From Ancylobacter tetraedralis (GTDB taxonomy: Bacteria; Pseudomonadota; Alphaproteobacteria; Rhizobiales; Xanthobacteraceae), in NCBI RefSeq assembly GCF_014195655.1, contig NZ_JACICD010000013.1, positions 40,114 through 104,113 on the forward strand: 64,000 nt of DNA, written 5' to 3'. Below the pieces are notes generated by a model. That model saw nothing but the letters and a program-made list of their open reading frames with translations, searched no databases and was not told the DNA's origin. Below, piece after piece: positions 27,419 to 36,150 of the stretch (the stretch's first letter is position 1; each line of letters opens with the position of its first letter). The position numbers and the translations under genes are program-made.

Positions 27419-28852
27419 ATGAGTAAGCTGCACCCGTTTCTCGGCATGGCGAGGGACACCCCGCTGGAGCCGGCGCCCGGCGCGCCGGCCAAGGCCAAGA
27501 CCGCGCGGTCGCTGCCGCATGCGCTGACGGAAGCCACGCCGGAGCCGGTGCGGGCGCGGGCCAAGCCGGCGGCGCGGCCGGTGGCCAAGCGCGACGCCTT
27601 CGCGCTGCCCGAGTTCGACGTGGCCGATCTCGCCGAGCGGCTGCCGCGCAAGCGCCGGCAACGCCGCTCGATCGGCCTGTGGACCTCCTTCTTCCTGATG
27701 GTGGCGCTGCCGACCCTCGCCGCCGGCCTATATTACGGCCTCATCGTCTCCAACCAGTACCTCTCGGAATTCCGCTTCGCTGTACGCAGCCAGGATTTCG
27801 CACCGGCCGGTGCCAGCGCCGCCAGCACCGCGCTCGGCGCGGCGGCACGCGCGGGCGGCTATACCGACAATTTCCTCGTCGTCGACTACCTCACCAGCCG
27901 CCAGGCGGTGGAGGATCTGAGCAAGACCCTCGATCTGCGGGCCATGTTCGACCGGCCCGGCGTCGACAGGCTCTCGCGTCTCACCGGCGACGACACGATG
28001 GAGAATCTCGTCAGCTACTGGCAGTCGATGATCGACGCTTCCTTCGACCTCGCCACCGGCCTCGCTTTGGTGCGGGTGCGCGCCTTCACCCCCGACGACG
28101 CCTATACGATCGCCTCGACGCTGGTGAAGCAGAGCGAAAAGCTCATCAACGAAATCTCCGCCCGCGCCCGCATCGATGCCGTGCGCTTCGCCGAATCCGA
28201 CGTCTCGCGCGCCGAGCAGCGCCTGCGCGATGCCCGCGGCGCGCTGCGCCAGTTCCGCGATACCGAGCAGACGCCCGATGCGGCCCGCACCGCCGGCGGC
28301 ACGCTCGACCTCGCCATGAAACTGCGCGGGGAACTGGCCGGGCTGCAGTCGCAGCTCGCCTCGCTGCGCACCTACATGGATCCCAACGCGCCGACGGTGA
28401 AGGTGCTGGAAAGCCGCATCGCCGCCACGGCCAAGCAGATCACCGCCATCGAGCGCGAAATCGGCAAGGGCAACCGCGAGATTCAGGCCACGGCCGCCCA
28501 GACCGGCGCAGCCGGCGCGGCGACGGCGGGCGCACCGGCCACCGCCAGCGCCAGCGCCATGCCGGGCGCGGCGCCGGTTCTGTCCGATGTGCTGTCGAAT
28601 TACGAGGATGTCGATCTCAGCCGGCAGTTCGCCGAGAAATATTACGACACCACCTTGTCGGCGCTGGAACTGGCCCGCTCGGAAGCGGCCGCGCAGCAGA
28701 CCTATGTCGCGACCTATGTGCAGCCGGCGCGGGCGCAGGCCAGCCTCTACCCGCAGCGCCTGATGACCACGCTGATCATCTTCCTCGCGGCCGGCGCGCT
28801 CTGGTTCGTCAGCGTGATGGTGTTCTTCTCCATCCGCGACCATGTCGCCTGA
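27419..28852 (+). CDS. kpsE: Capsule export inner-membrane protein, KpsE/CtrB (PCP) family
   Basis: A 477-residue polysaccharide co-polymerase/export protein. An 80-residue basic, proline-rich cytoplasmic lead precedes TM1 (about 86-110). The family signature SNQYLSEFRFAVRSQ follows it. A long periplasmic coiled-coil segment (ARIDAVRFAESDVSRAEQRL region, about residues 240-375) and a C-terminal helix (about 450-472) complete the topology. An Ala/Thr-rich insertion, TAGAPATASASAMPGAAP, interrupts the second half. KpsE links the ABC transporter to the outer-membrane KpsD channel. It is first in a kpsE-kpsM-kpsT operon. Confidence 0.92.
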   Translation: MSKLHPFLGMARDTPLEPAPGAPAKAKTARSLPHALTEATPEPVRARAKPAARPVAKRDAFALPEFDVADLAERLPRKRRQRRSIGLWTSFFLMVALPTLAAGLYYGLIVSNQYLSEFRFAVRSQDFAPAGASAASTALGAAARAGGYTDNFLVVDYLTSRQAVEDLSKTLDLRAMFDRPGVDRLSRLTGDDTMENLVSYWQSMIDASFDLATGLALVRVRAFTPDDAYTIASTLVKQSEKLINEISARARIDAVRFAESDVSRAEQRLRDARGALRQFRDTEQTPDAARTAGGTLDLAMKLRGELAGLQSQLASLRTYMDPNAPTVKVLESRIAATAKQITAIEREIGKGNREIQATAAQTGAAGAATAGAPATASASAMPGAAPVLSDVLSNYEDVDLSRQFAEKYYDTTLSALELARSEAAAQQTYVATYVQPARAQASLYPQRLMTTLIIFLAAGALWFVSVMVFFSIRDHVA

Positions 28853-28868
28853 GCGGAAAGCGCGCGCC

Positions 28869-29693
28869 ATGACCTTCAACCCGCTATTCGATGCCTCGCC
28901 GCGCCGCCTGCGCCCCGGCCAGATCGCCACGGGCCTGCGCACGCAGGGGCGCGTCATCCTCGCGCTGATGCTGCGCGAGATGCGGCTGCGCTCGGTGCAT
29001 TCGCGGCTGAGCTACCTGCTGGCGCTGCTGGAGCCGATCCTGCAGCTCACCATGATGATGGGCATTTTCTCGCTGATCGGCCGGCGGCCGGAATTCGGCA
29101 CCAGCCTGCTCTTGTTCCTGGGCACCGGCATCCTGCCCTTCTTCCTGTTCACCCATGTCTCGGGCCGCACCACCGGGGCGATCCGCGCGAGCGGGCTGGT
29201 GCGGGCGCTCACCCCCATCCAGCCACTGGACATCATGGTGGCGCGGGCGCTGCTGGAAACGGCGACGCTGCTCATCGTCGCCATGCTGCTGTTCACCTTC
29301 ATCTATGCGACCGGCGTCAAGGACGCGATCCCGGTACGCCCGATGCTGGCCATCCAGGGCTTCGCCGCCACCGCGCTGCTCGCCATCGGCGTCGGGCTGA
29401 TCAACGGGGTGATCGGCGCCTTCTTCCGGCTTTACGCGGTGGTCTACGGCGTGTTCTCGCGCTCGCTCATCTTCCTGTCCGGCGTGTTCTTCGTGCCCGA
29501 CTTCATGCCCCCGGCCATCCGCTACTGGATCAGCTGGAACCCGCTGCTGCACGGGTTGGAATGGTTCCGCTCCGGCTTCTACCTCACCTATCCCACGCTG
29601 ACCCTCGACCGCACCTACCTGATCGGCTTCGGCATCGTCTCGCTGCTGATCGGGCTGGCGCTCGAACGCGTGTTCCGCGCGAGGCTGGTATGA
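28869..29693 (+). CDS. kpsM: Capsule ABC exporter permease, KpsM family
   Basis: A 274-residue ABC-2 type permease with six predicted membrane helices. LMLREMRLRSVHSRLSYLLA marks the N-terminal coupling segment, and FFVPDFMPPAIRYWISWNPL is the conserved end segment seen in KpsM/Wzm permeases. I place the start at ATG 28869, preceded by GAGCGGAAAG. The earlier ATG 28842 would overlap kpsE by 11 bases and has no ribosome site. It partners with the overlapping kpsT-like ATPase to flip the lipid-linked capsule across the inner membrane. Confidence 0.92.
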   Translation: MTFNPLFDASPRRLRPGQIATGLRTQGRVILALMLREMRLRSVHSRLSYLLALLEPILQLTMMMGIFSLIGRRPEFGTSLLLFLGTGILPFFLFTHVSGRTTGAIRASGLVRALTPIQPLDIMVARALLETATLLIVAMLLFTFIYATGVKDAIPVRPMLAIQGFAATALLAIGVGLINGVIGAFFRLYAVVYGVFSRSLIFLSGVFFVPDFMPPAIRYWISWNPLLHGLEWFRSGFYLTYPTLTLDRTYLIGFGIVSLLIGLALERVFRARLV

Positions 29694-30436
29694 TGGCGGT
29701 GGAGATGCGCGACGTCGCCAAGGGCTATCGCGGCCCGCACGGGCAGGCCCGCGTGTTCGAACATCTCGACGCCGCCTTTCCGCGCGGCGCCTCGGTCGGC
29801 ATCCTCGGCGCGCGCGGGGCCGGCAAATCGACGCTGATCCGGCTGATCGGCGGCTCCACCCTGCCCGACCGCGGCCGGATCCGCCGCCATGGCGCGATAT
29901 CGCCGCCGGTGGCGACGACGCAGGCCTATCACGCCGCGCTGACCGGGCGCGAGAACCTGCATTTCGTGGCGCGCGTCAACGGCTTCGACGGCGAGGCGGC
30001 AGCCGATTTCGTCGCCCGCTTCGCCCAGCTGGAGGAGGCGATCGACCAGCCGCTGCAGAGCTACACCCGCGACCGGCGCGCCCGCTTCCTGTTCGCCGCC
30101 TCCTATGCGCTGCCCTTCGACATCTACCTCGCCGACGAGGTGTTGTTCGGCGGGGCCGGCGCCTTCCGCGCGCGCTGCGTCGAGCTGGTGCAGGCGCGCC
30201 GGATGCAGGCGAGCTTCATCTTCACCTCCCGCTCGCCGCAGATGCTGCGCCGCTTCGCGGATATCGGCGCCGTGCTGCACGAGGGCCGGCTGCACATGTT
30301 CGAGCGGATCGGCGACGCCATCCGGCTCTTTCGCACCCTCGACGCCAGCGCCGCCGCCGAGCCGGACGACGCGCTGGAGGATGAGGACAGCGAGGCGGAG
30401 CGGCTGATCGACGAACCCTTCGGGCCGCCCGCCTGA
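29690..30436 (+). CDS. kpsT: Capsule ABC exporter ATP-binding protein, KpsT family with degenerate motifs
   Basis: A 248-residue ATPase starting at ATG 29690, overlapping the kpsM stop as ATGA. Walker A is intact (GARGAGKST, from residue 40) and Walker B is present (DIYLADE, 144-150). The position of the ABC signature, SSGM in usual KpsT proteins, reads SYTRDRRARF (124-133). The D-loop GD is replaced by GG. The switch histidine of the usual VSHS is an arginine in TSRS (Arg181). The rest aligns well, for example LTGRENLHFVARVNGF. A C-terminal acidic tail follows residue 220. No second capsule ATPase is present in the window. Function in export is inferred from context, and the hydrolysis competence is questionable. 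Confidence 0.87.
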   Translation: MMAVEMRDVAKGYRGPHGQARVFEHLDAAFPRGASVGILGARGAGKSTLIRLIGGSTLPDRGRIRRHGAISPPVATTQAYHAALTGRENLHFVARVNGFDGEAAADFVARFAQLEEAIDQPLQSYTRDRRARFLFAASYALPFDIYLADEVLFGGAGAFRARCVELVQARRMQASFIFTSRSPQMLRRFADIGAVLHEGRLHMFERIGDAIRLFRTLDASAAAEPDDALEDEDSEAERLIDEPFGPPA

Positions 30437-30492
30437 AGTCACCCCCTCCCCCTCGGCCGGGAATGCCCCAGCCCCAACCTGAAGGAGCCGAC

Positions 30493-30711
30493 ATGAGCGA
30501 TCTTCCCGAAATCAGCCGCGAACTCGAACGTTTCGTTGCCCGCCGCCTCGTGGAATTCGACCAGGCCGCGTGGAAGGAACTCAGCGTGCAGAAGCGCAAG
30601 GAGTGCATCCAGGCCGCCCGCCGCGCGCTCAAGGCGGAACGCAACTTCTTCGCCCGCCAGGCCAACACCGCCGCAAGTACCGGCGCGGGCGCGATCTTCG
30701 CGGCCGAGTGA
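30493..30711 (+). CDS. Small protein of unknown function after kpsT
   Basis: A 72-residue protein with a strong ribosome site (GAAGGAG five bases before ATG 30493). It is predicted to be mostly helical and charged (ISRELERFVARRLVEFDQ, KRKECIQAARRALKAERN), has no signal peptide or membrane segment, and ends in an Ala/Gly tail. It lies 56 bases after kpsT and ahead of a strong hairpin, so it is probably the last gene of the kpsEMT transcript. I do not recognise the family. Confidence 0.65.
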   Translation: MSDLPEISRELERFVARRLVEFDQAAWKELSVQKRKECIQAARRALKAERNFFARQANTAASTGAGAIFAAE

Positions 30712-30720
30712 GCGACCGCA

Positions 30721-30756
30721 GGAGCCGGCGCCGGCCTGAGCACCGGTGCCGGCTCC
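30721..30756 (+). terminator. Terminator-like hairpin ending the kpsEMT operon
   Basis: GGAGCCGGCGCCGG pairs with CCGGTGCCGGCTCC (14 base pairs, one G-U) around an eight-base loop, ten bases after the stop of the small gene. Only TTCC follows, so it is a GC-rich hairpin with a weak U-tract. Confidence 0.65.
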
Positions 30757-30955
30757 TTCCGGTGATAGTAGTCGCGCCTTACCTTACGTATATCAATGAC
30801 GGTATTATCGTATATTTCAAGATTACATGCATTTTCTTATGTGCCATAACGATCACACATATTGATTTTGCGAGCCGATTTGATCTTGAAGTATAGAATT
30901 GATAACCCCGATCCGGCTTAGTTAAGCTGCATGAAAGCCATAAGGATCGATTGGT
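30757..30955 (+). promoter_or_regulatory. AT-rich region upstream of kpsD with a Ros-box-like half-site
   Basis: About 200 AT-rich bases precede the capsule lipoprotein gene. TATATTTCA occurs at 30811-30819, followed by AGATTACA. The same nine-mer occurs inverted upstream of kpsE. AAGGAT ten bases before the TTG start at 30956 is the ribosome site. Confidence 0.5.
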
Positions 30956-32110
30956 TTGATTATCCGGGGTCCGAAGGTCCGCATTGCCGGCCTTGTCCTG
31001 CTGAGCATGATGCTCGGCGGTTGCGTGTTTTTCCCCGGCTCCGGGCCGACGACCCAGGAGGTCATGAAGCCGCAGGAGCCGATCGACTATGAAATCATCG
31101 ACGTCAACGCGGAGGCGGTGAACGCCATGCGCCTGTGGCGCTCGGCGAGCCTTGCCAGCAGCTTCGGCGCGCGCAAGCCGGCCCCCGAGACGCGGGTGAA
31201 CGTGGGCGATGTCGTGCAGGTCTCGATCTGGGAAGCCAGTTCCGGCGGCCTGTTCGGCGGGCGCGGCGCGGTCGAGGCAGGCTCGGGCAGCGAGACGCTG
31301 CCGCCCCAGACAGTGGATCGCGACGGCCGCATCAAGGTGCCCTATGTCGGCGAGGTGCCGGTGGTGGGCAAGCGGCCGAGCGAGATCGCCAGCAGCATCG
31401 AGAAGAGCCTCACCGGCAAGGCGATCGAGCCGCAGGTGCTTGTCACCCTGCCGCAGCAGACCTCCGCCTCCGTGGTGGTGGTTGGCGACCTCACGGGCGC
31501 AGGCCGGGTGAACCTCAACGTCAAGGGCGACCGGCTGCTCGAGGTAATCGCCCAGGCCGGCGGCATCAAGGCGCCGCCGCACGAGACCTTCGTGCGGGTG
31601 ACGCGCGGCTCGCGCGCCGCGACGATGCAGCTTTCCGCCGTGCTGGCCAGCCCGGCCGAGGACATCTTCATGCAGCCCGGCGACACGGTCTACGTGTTCC
31701 GCCGGCCGCAGACCTTCACCGCGCTCGGCGCGGTCAAGGGCGCGGGCGAGGTGGCGATCGACCGCGAGGACTTCACCGTCGCCGAGGCTGTGGGCTCGTC
31801 CGGCGGCCTGATCGACGCGCAGGCCGACCCCAGCGGCGTGTTCATCTTCCGCTATGAGCAGGCGGCCGTGGTGCGGGCCATGGACCCGGATTCGCCGCAC
31901 CTTTCCGGCAACAGCGCGGTGCCGGTCATCTACCGGCTGAATCTGAAGGATCCCTCGGGCTACTTCATCGCCCGCGCCTTCCCGGTCCGCGTTGGCGACA
32001 TCGTCTATGTCGCGAACGCGCCCGGCACGGAATTCACCAAGTTCCTGCGCATGGCCCTCATGATCAGCTCGCTCGTCCGCACCAACGACGTGACGTGGTC
32101 GGCGGACTGA
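30956..32110 (+). CDS. kpsD: Outer-membrane polysaccharide export lipoprotein, KpsD/Wza family
   Basis: A 384-residue lipoprotein. The signal peptide ends in LGGC (lipidated Cys23). The polysaccharide-export domain starts at NVGDVVQVSIWEASSGGLF and includes VDRDGRIKVPYVGEVPV. SLBB-like repeats follow (VVGDLTGAGRVNLNVKGDRL, ALGAVKGAGEVAIDREDFTV). The likely start is TTG 30956 with AAGGAT upstream. The in-window ATG at 30931 is out of frame. It should form the outer-membrane exit pore acting with KpsE. It has its own AT-rich promoter region after the kpsEMT terminator. Confidence 0.9.
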   Translation: MIIRGPKVRIAGLVLLSMMLGGCVFFPGSGPTTQEVMKPQEPIDYEIIDVNAEAVNAMRLWRSASLASSFGARKPAPETRVNVGDVVQVSIWEASSGGLFGGRGAVEAGSGSETLPPQTVDRDGRIKVPYVGEVPVVGKRPSEIASSIEKSLTGKAIEPQVLVTLPQQTSASVVVVGDLTGAGRVNLNVKGDRLLEVIAQAGGIKAPPHETFVRVTRGSRAATMQLSAVLASPAEDIFMQPGDTVYVFRRPQTFTALGAVKGAGEVAIDREDFTVAEAVGSSGGLIDAQADPSGVFIFRYEQAAVVRAMDPDSPHLSGNSAVPVIYRLNLKDPSGYFIARAFPVRVGDIVYVANAPGTEFTKFLRMALMISSLVRTNDVTWSAD

Positions 32111-32222
32111 TCGGCCGGCGAACCACGCAAGCCGACGACGATGTCGGACGGGACGTGAGCGCATCACGCCCCGCCCGCCGCGGAAGGTTCGAGGGGGTCC
32201 GTGGGGGGCCAGGGAGGACATC

Positions 32223-33368
32223 ATGCGGAAGGGCCTTCATTCGGGAGCGGCGCTCATCGCCTGCCTCGCACTGCCGCTCGCCGCGCCGGTGCGCGCGGCC
32301 GAGCCGGTGCCGATCGCCGATTTCATGATCATGGATGTCTGCGTCGATGCGGGCGACCGCATCCTGCCAGGGCTCGTGCCGGGCGATGCCGCCTGCACGC
32401 GCCGCCGCGACATAAGGCCGGGCGAGACGCCGCCCTATGAATTGCGCAACTTCCTGAACCCCGGCAATGGCTGCAGCGAGGATGGCGGCACGGTCGCCAA
32501 GCTCAACCGGCCGGTCGCGCGGGAGGGCACGACACGCATCGTCTCCTCCACCCTCAACGTGGCGGTAAGTGCCTGTGCCGGCACGCGCGGGCGCCCCGGC
32601 GAGGCGGGCGAGGGCGGCGCCTCGATCCAGTGGTATGACGAGGGCTACGGCTTCATCATGGGCAGCTACAGCCCGGTGGCGCTATCCATCTACCAGACGC
32701 CGCTATGCCGGGACGGAAGCACCTCGTCGCGGCGCTTCTTCCGCGGCTGGGTGATCGGCCCGGCGGCGGTGCCCGCGGTGGGCGCGACCGGCTTCGGCGT
32801 GTTCGAGGGGCGCCTCGCCACCGGGGCGGCCTCCCAGCTCTCGGCCACCTGCCCCACCCGCTACCGGCGGGCGCTGACCACCTGGCTGGTCGCGCCGATG
32901 CGCTACAAGTCGGGCCGCGAGCTGGCCTCCATCGTCTCCAGCCATTTCGCGCAGGTCAGCCGCGACGGGCTCTCGCCGGGAGAGACGATGCAGATGGAGC
33001 AGACCTACTGGACCCGCGAATTCGGCCTGTCGCGCTGGGAAAAATGGGCGCGGGAGGGCTGGGTGCATCCGCGCAGCGGGCGGCCGGCGGCCGATCTGGC
33101 TCGCGAACTCTACCAGCGCGGGCGCTGCAGCGCCCCGGTCGAGGGCAGCTTCGACATCTCCCCGCGCACCCGCTTCGCTCCCGCACCCGGCCATGACGAC
33201 ACGCGCGACGGCGCCTATGTGCGCGCCATTGTCGACCCGCAGACCGGCGCGCGCACGCTCTGGTACATGACGTTGTGCGAGGACTACACCAATATCCACC
33301 CGCTGGCCGCCGGGAAGGCGCCGCCCGATGTCTCGCCCATCGCCGACCGCGCCTATTGGAACCCGTGA
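32223..33368 (+). CDS. Secreted cysteine-containing protein of unknown function
   Basis: A 381-residue protein with a clear signal peptide ending in APVRA-AEP and a strong GGGAGGA ribosome site. The mature part has several cysteines (DVCVDAG, NGCSEDGG, SACAGTRG, TPLCRDG), which suggest disulfides in the periplasm. It has repeated glycine-rich segments (SIQWYDEGYGFIMGSYSPVA). No catalytic motif is recognised. Its position after kpsD suggests a role in capsule assembly, attachment or processing, but the 112-base gap and lack of homology knowledge keep this tentative. Confidence 0.75.
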   Translation: MRKGLHSGAALIACLALPLAAPVRAAEPVPIADFMIMDVCVDAGDRILPGLVPGDAACTRRRDIRPGETPPYELRNFLNPGNGCSEDGGTVAKLNRPVAREGTTRIVSSTLNVAVSACAGTRGRPGEAGEGGASIQWYDEGYGFIMGSYSPVALSIYQTPLCRDGSTSSRRFFRGWVIGPAAVPAVGATGFGVFEGRLATGAASQLSATCPTRYRRALTTWLVAPMRYKSGRELASIVSSHFAQVSRDGLSPGETMQMEQTYWTREFGLSRWEKWAREGWVHPRSGRPAADLARELYQRGRCSAPVEGSFDISPRTRFAPAPGHDDTRDGAYVRAIVDPQTGARTLWYMTLCEDYTNIHPLAAGKAPPDVSPIADRAYWNP

Positions 33369-33378
33369 AGACACCGCG

Positions 33379-34836
33379 TCAGCGGAAGGGCGGCTCGTCG
33401 AACGAGCGCAGCTTGCGCGAATGGATGCTGGCGCCGGCTTCCTTGAGCTTGTCGAGCGCGGCGAGGCCGATCTTCAGGTGCTCGCTGACCGCGCGCTCAT
33501 AGAAAGCGTTGGCGGCGCCGGGCAGCTTGATCTCGCCGTGCAGCGGCTTGTCGGAGACGCAGAGCAGCGTGCCGTAGGGCACGCGCAGCCGGTAGCCCTG
33601 GGCGGCGATGGTACCCGATTCCATGTCCACCGCGATGGCGCGCGAGAGGTTGATGCGGCGGCGCTCCTGGGTCCAGCGCAGTTCCCAGTTGCGGTCGTCC
33701 TGCGTCACCACGGTGCCGGTGCGCAGGCGCCGCTTGAGCTGCTCGCCGACCTCGCCCGTCACCGCCGCCGCCGCCTGCTGCAGCGCCACCTGCACTTCGG
33801 CCAGCGCGGGGATCGGGATGTCGGGGGGCACCAGCTCGTCGAGGATGCCGTCCTGCCGGAGATAGGCATGGGCCAGCACGTAATCGCCGATCACCTGCGT
33901 CTGCCGCAGCCCGCCGCAATGGCCGACCATGAGCCAGCAATGGGGGCGCAGCACCGCGAGGTGGTCGGTCACGGTCTTGGCGTTGGACGGGCCGACGCCG
34001 ATATTGACCAGCGTCACCCCTTGCCCACCCGGCCGCACGAGATGATAGGCCGGCATCTGGTAGCGGTGCCACGGCGCGCTCATCACCCGCTCCACCGCGT
34101 CTCCGTCCAGACCCGCGCGGTCGATCCGCACCCCGCCCGGCGTCACCAGCGCCTCGGCGGTGCCCGCCGCGATCTCGGCGAGGCCGGCGCGCACGAACTG
34201 GTCGACATAGCGGTGATAATTGGTGAGCAGGATCCAGGACTGGAAGCACCGCCAGTCCGTGCCGGTATAGTGCACGAGGCGGCGCAGCGAATAATCCGTG
34301 CGCACCGCATCGAACAGCGCCAGCGGGCGCGGCTCGCCCTCCACCAGATCGAACGTGCCGTCGGCGATCTCGTCGCCGACCAGCGACAGCAGCGGCGTGG
34401 GGAAATGCCGGGCGAGATCGGACGCGGTGACCGTGCCGCGGCCAAGCTCGTCGCCCCCCTCCAGTGCGTAGGGATAGGGAATTTCCTGGTGGCTGATGCC
34501 GGTCTCGATCCGCGCGCCATATTCGGCGACCAGCGGGGTCAGCTGGTCGAGCAGGTAGGCGCGGAATTCCGCCGGCTGGGTCACGCTGGTCTGGTGGATG
34601 CCCGACACCGCGAATTTCGCATAGCCCCGCTGGCTCTTCACCATCGGGGAGAGGTAGGGCTCGTGCGTCACACGCAGCAGCGGGTAGCGGTAGCGCGCCC
34701 GTTCCTCGAGGGTCGGGGCCTGCCCGGTCTCGAAGAAGCGCTGCAGGTCGCCGCGCAGCGCCTCGCGTGCCGCCCGGTAGAGCCTGTCCAGCCGGTCGAT
34801 GGCCGCCTCGGGAGTAGCCGCCGTCTCGAACATCAT
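33379..34836 (-). CDS. amn: AMP nucleosidase
   Basis: A 485-residue enzyme that hydrolyses AMP to adenine and ribose-5-phosphate. The C-terminal nucleoside-phosphorylase-fold domain is recognised by GVTLVNIGVGPSNAKT, LMVGHCGGLRQTQVIGDYVLA and VDMESGTIAAQGYRLRVPYG. The N-terminal half is the AMP-nucleosidase-specific regulatory domain. Length matches the family. It converges on the secreted-protein gene with a ten-base gap and marks the end of the capsule locus. Confidence 0.93.
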   Translation of the reverse strand: MMFETAATPEAAIDRLDRLYRAAREALRGDLQRFFETGQAPTLEERARYRYPLLRVTHEPYLSPMVKSQRGYAKFAVSGIHQTSVTQPAEFRAYLLDQLTPLVAEYGARIETGISHQEIPYPYALEGGDELGRGTVTASDLARHFPTPLLSLVGDEIADGTFDLVEGEPRPLALFDAVRTDYSLRRLVHYTGTDWRCFQSWILLTNYHRYVDQFVRAGLAEIAAGTAEALVTPGGVRIDRAGLDGDAVERVMSAPWHRYQMPAYHLVRPGGQGVTLVNIGVGPSNAKTVTDHLAVLRPHCWLMVGHCGGLRQTQVIGDYVLAHAYLRQDGILDELVPPDIPIPALAEVQVALQQAAAAVTGEVGEQLKRRLRTGTVVTQDDRNWELRWTQERRRINLSRAIAVDMESGTIAAQGYRLRVPYGTLLCVSDKPLHGEIKLPGAANAFYERAVSEHLKIGLAALDKLKEAGASIHSRKLRSFDEPPFR

Positions 34837-34924
34837 CGCATCCCTCGCCTGCCGGCCCTGCTGCTAGCGCGGTTCGCGGCAAAGGTGAAGGGCGCAGCCC
34901 GCCAACCGGCCGGCCGTCCCGCGT

Positions 34925-35947
34925 TCAGCGCCAGCCGAGCGCCGGGGCGACATGGGTGAGGATGGCCTCGATGACATGGGCGTTATACGCGACGCCCAGC
35001 TGGTTGGGCACGGTCAGCAGCAGCGTGTCGGCCTCCGCGATGGCCTCGTCCTGCTTCAGCTGCTCGATCAGCCGATCCGGCTCGGCGGCATAGGAGCGGC
35101 CGAAGATCGCCCGCGTGCTGGCATCGATGAAGCCGACATGGTCGCTCTCCTGGCCCGAGCGGGCGAAATAGAGGCGGTCGCGCTCGTCCACCAGCGCGAA
35201 GATGGAGCGGCTCACCGAGACGCGCGGCGTGCGCGTGTGCCCCGCCTCCTTCCAGGCTTCGCGATAGGCGCGAATCTGTGCGGCCTGCTGCAGGTGAAAG
35301 GGCTCGCCGGTCTCGTCATCCTTGAGCGTCGAGCTCTGCAGGTTGAGGCCGAGCTTGGCCGCCCACACGGCGGTGGCATTGGAGCCCGCGCCCCACCAGA
35401 TGCGCTCGCGCAGGCCTTCCGCATGCGGCTCCAGCCGCAGCAGGCCCGGCGGGTTGGGAAACATAGGGCGCGGGTTGGGTTGGGCGAAGCCCTCGCCCTT
35501 CAACGCCTCCAGCAGCACTTCCGCGTGGCGCCGGCCCATGTCGGCATCACTCTGCCCCTCGGGCGGGGCGTAGCCGAAATAGCGCCAGCCATCGATCACC
35601 TGTTCGGGCGAGCCGCGGCTGATGCCGAGCTGGAGGCGGCCGCCGGAAATGAGATCGGCGGCGCCGGCATCCTCGGCCATGTACATCGGGTTCTCGTAGC
35701 GCATGTCGATCACCGCGGTGCCGATCTCGATGCGGCTCGTCTTCGCGCCGACCGCCGCCAGCAAGGGAAAGGGCGAGGCGAGCTGGCGGGCGAAATGGTG
35801 CACCCGGAAATAGGCGCCGTCCGCGCCCAGCTGCTCGGCCGCCACCGCGAGTTCGATGGATTGCAGCAGCGCCTCGCCCGCCGAGCGCGTCCCGGAATTG
35901 GCCGAGGGCGTCCAGTGCCCGAATGACAGGAAACCGATCTTCTTCAT
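34925..35947 (-). CDS. LLM-class flavin-dependent oxidoreductase
   Basis: A 340-residue luciferase-like TIM-barrel protein. MKKIGFLSFGHW at the start, AVAAEQLGADGAYFRVHHFA and ADLISGGRLQLGISRGSPEQV are typical of FMN-dependent LLM oxidoreductases. The substrate cannot be predicted. ATG 35947 is chosen over GTG 35950. It is divergent from the MarR gene with about 200 bases between them, so it may be part of the same regulon, though nothing in the sequence proves it. Confidence 0.88.
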   Translation of the reverse strand: MKKIGFLSFGHWTPSANSGTRSAGEALLQSIELAVAAEQLGADGAYFRVHHFARQLASPFPLLAAVGAKTSRIEIGTAVIDMRYENPMYMAEDAGAADLISGGRLQLGISRGSPEQVIDGWRYFGYAPPEGQSDADMGRRHAEVLLEALKGEGFAQPNPRPMFPNPPGLLRLEPHAEGLRERIWWGAGSNATAVWAAKLGLNLQSSTLKDDETGEPFHLQQAAQIRAYREAWKEAGHTRTPRVSVSRSIFALVDERDRLYFARSGQESDHVGFIDASTRAIFGRSYAAEPDRLIEQLKQDEAIAEADTLLLTVPNQLGVAYNAHVIEAILTHVAPALGWR

Positions 35948-36150
35948 CACACGCTACCAATATCGACAGGAAAACAGGCCCGGCGCCGGGGCCCGCCACT
36001 GGCGGGCAAGGGGCGCGACAGCACAGCTTTACCCCAGACGCCGACGCGGCATCGATCGCCTGCGACACGATCGCGTGATCGGCGCGTGACCCGGCCCGCA
36101 GCGCGGCCAACCTACTTGCATTAAAATAATTCGCTTCCTATCAATTAGCC

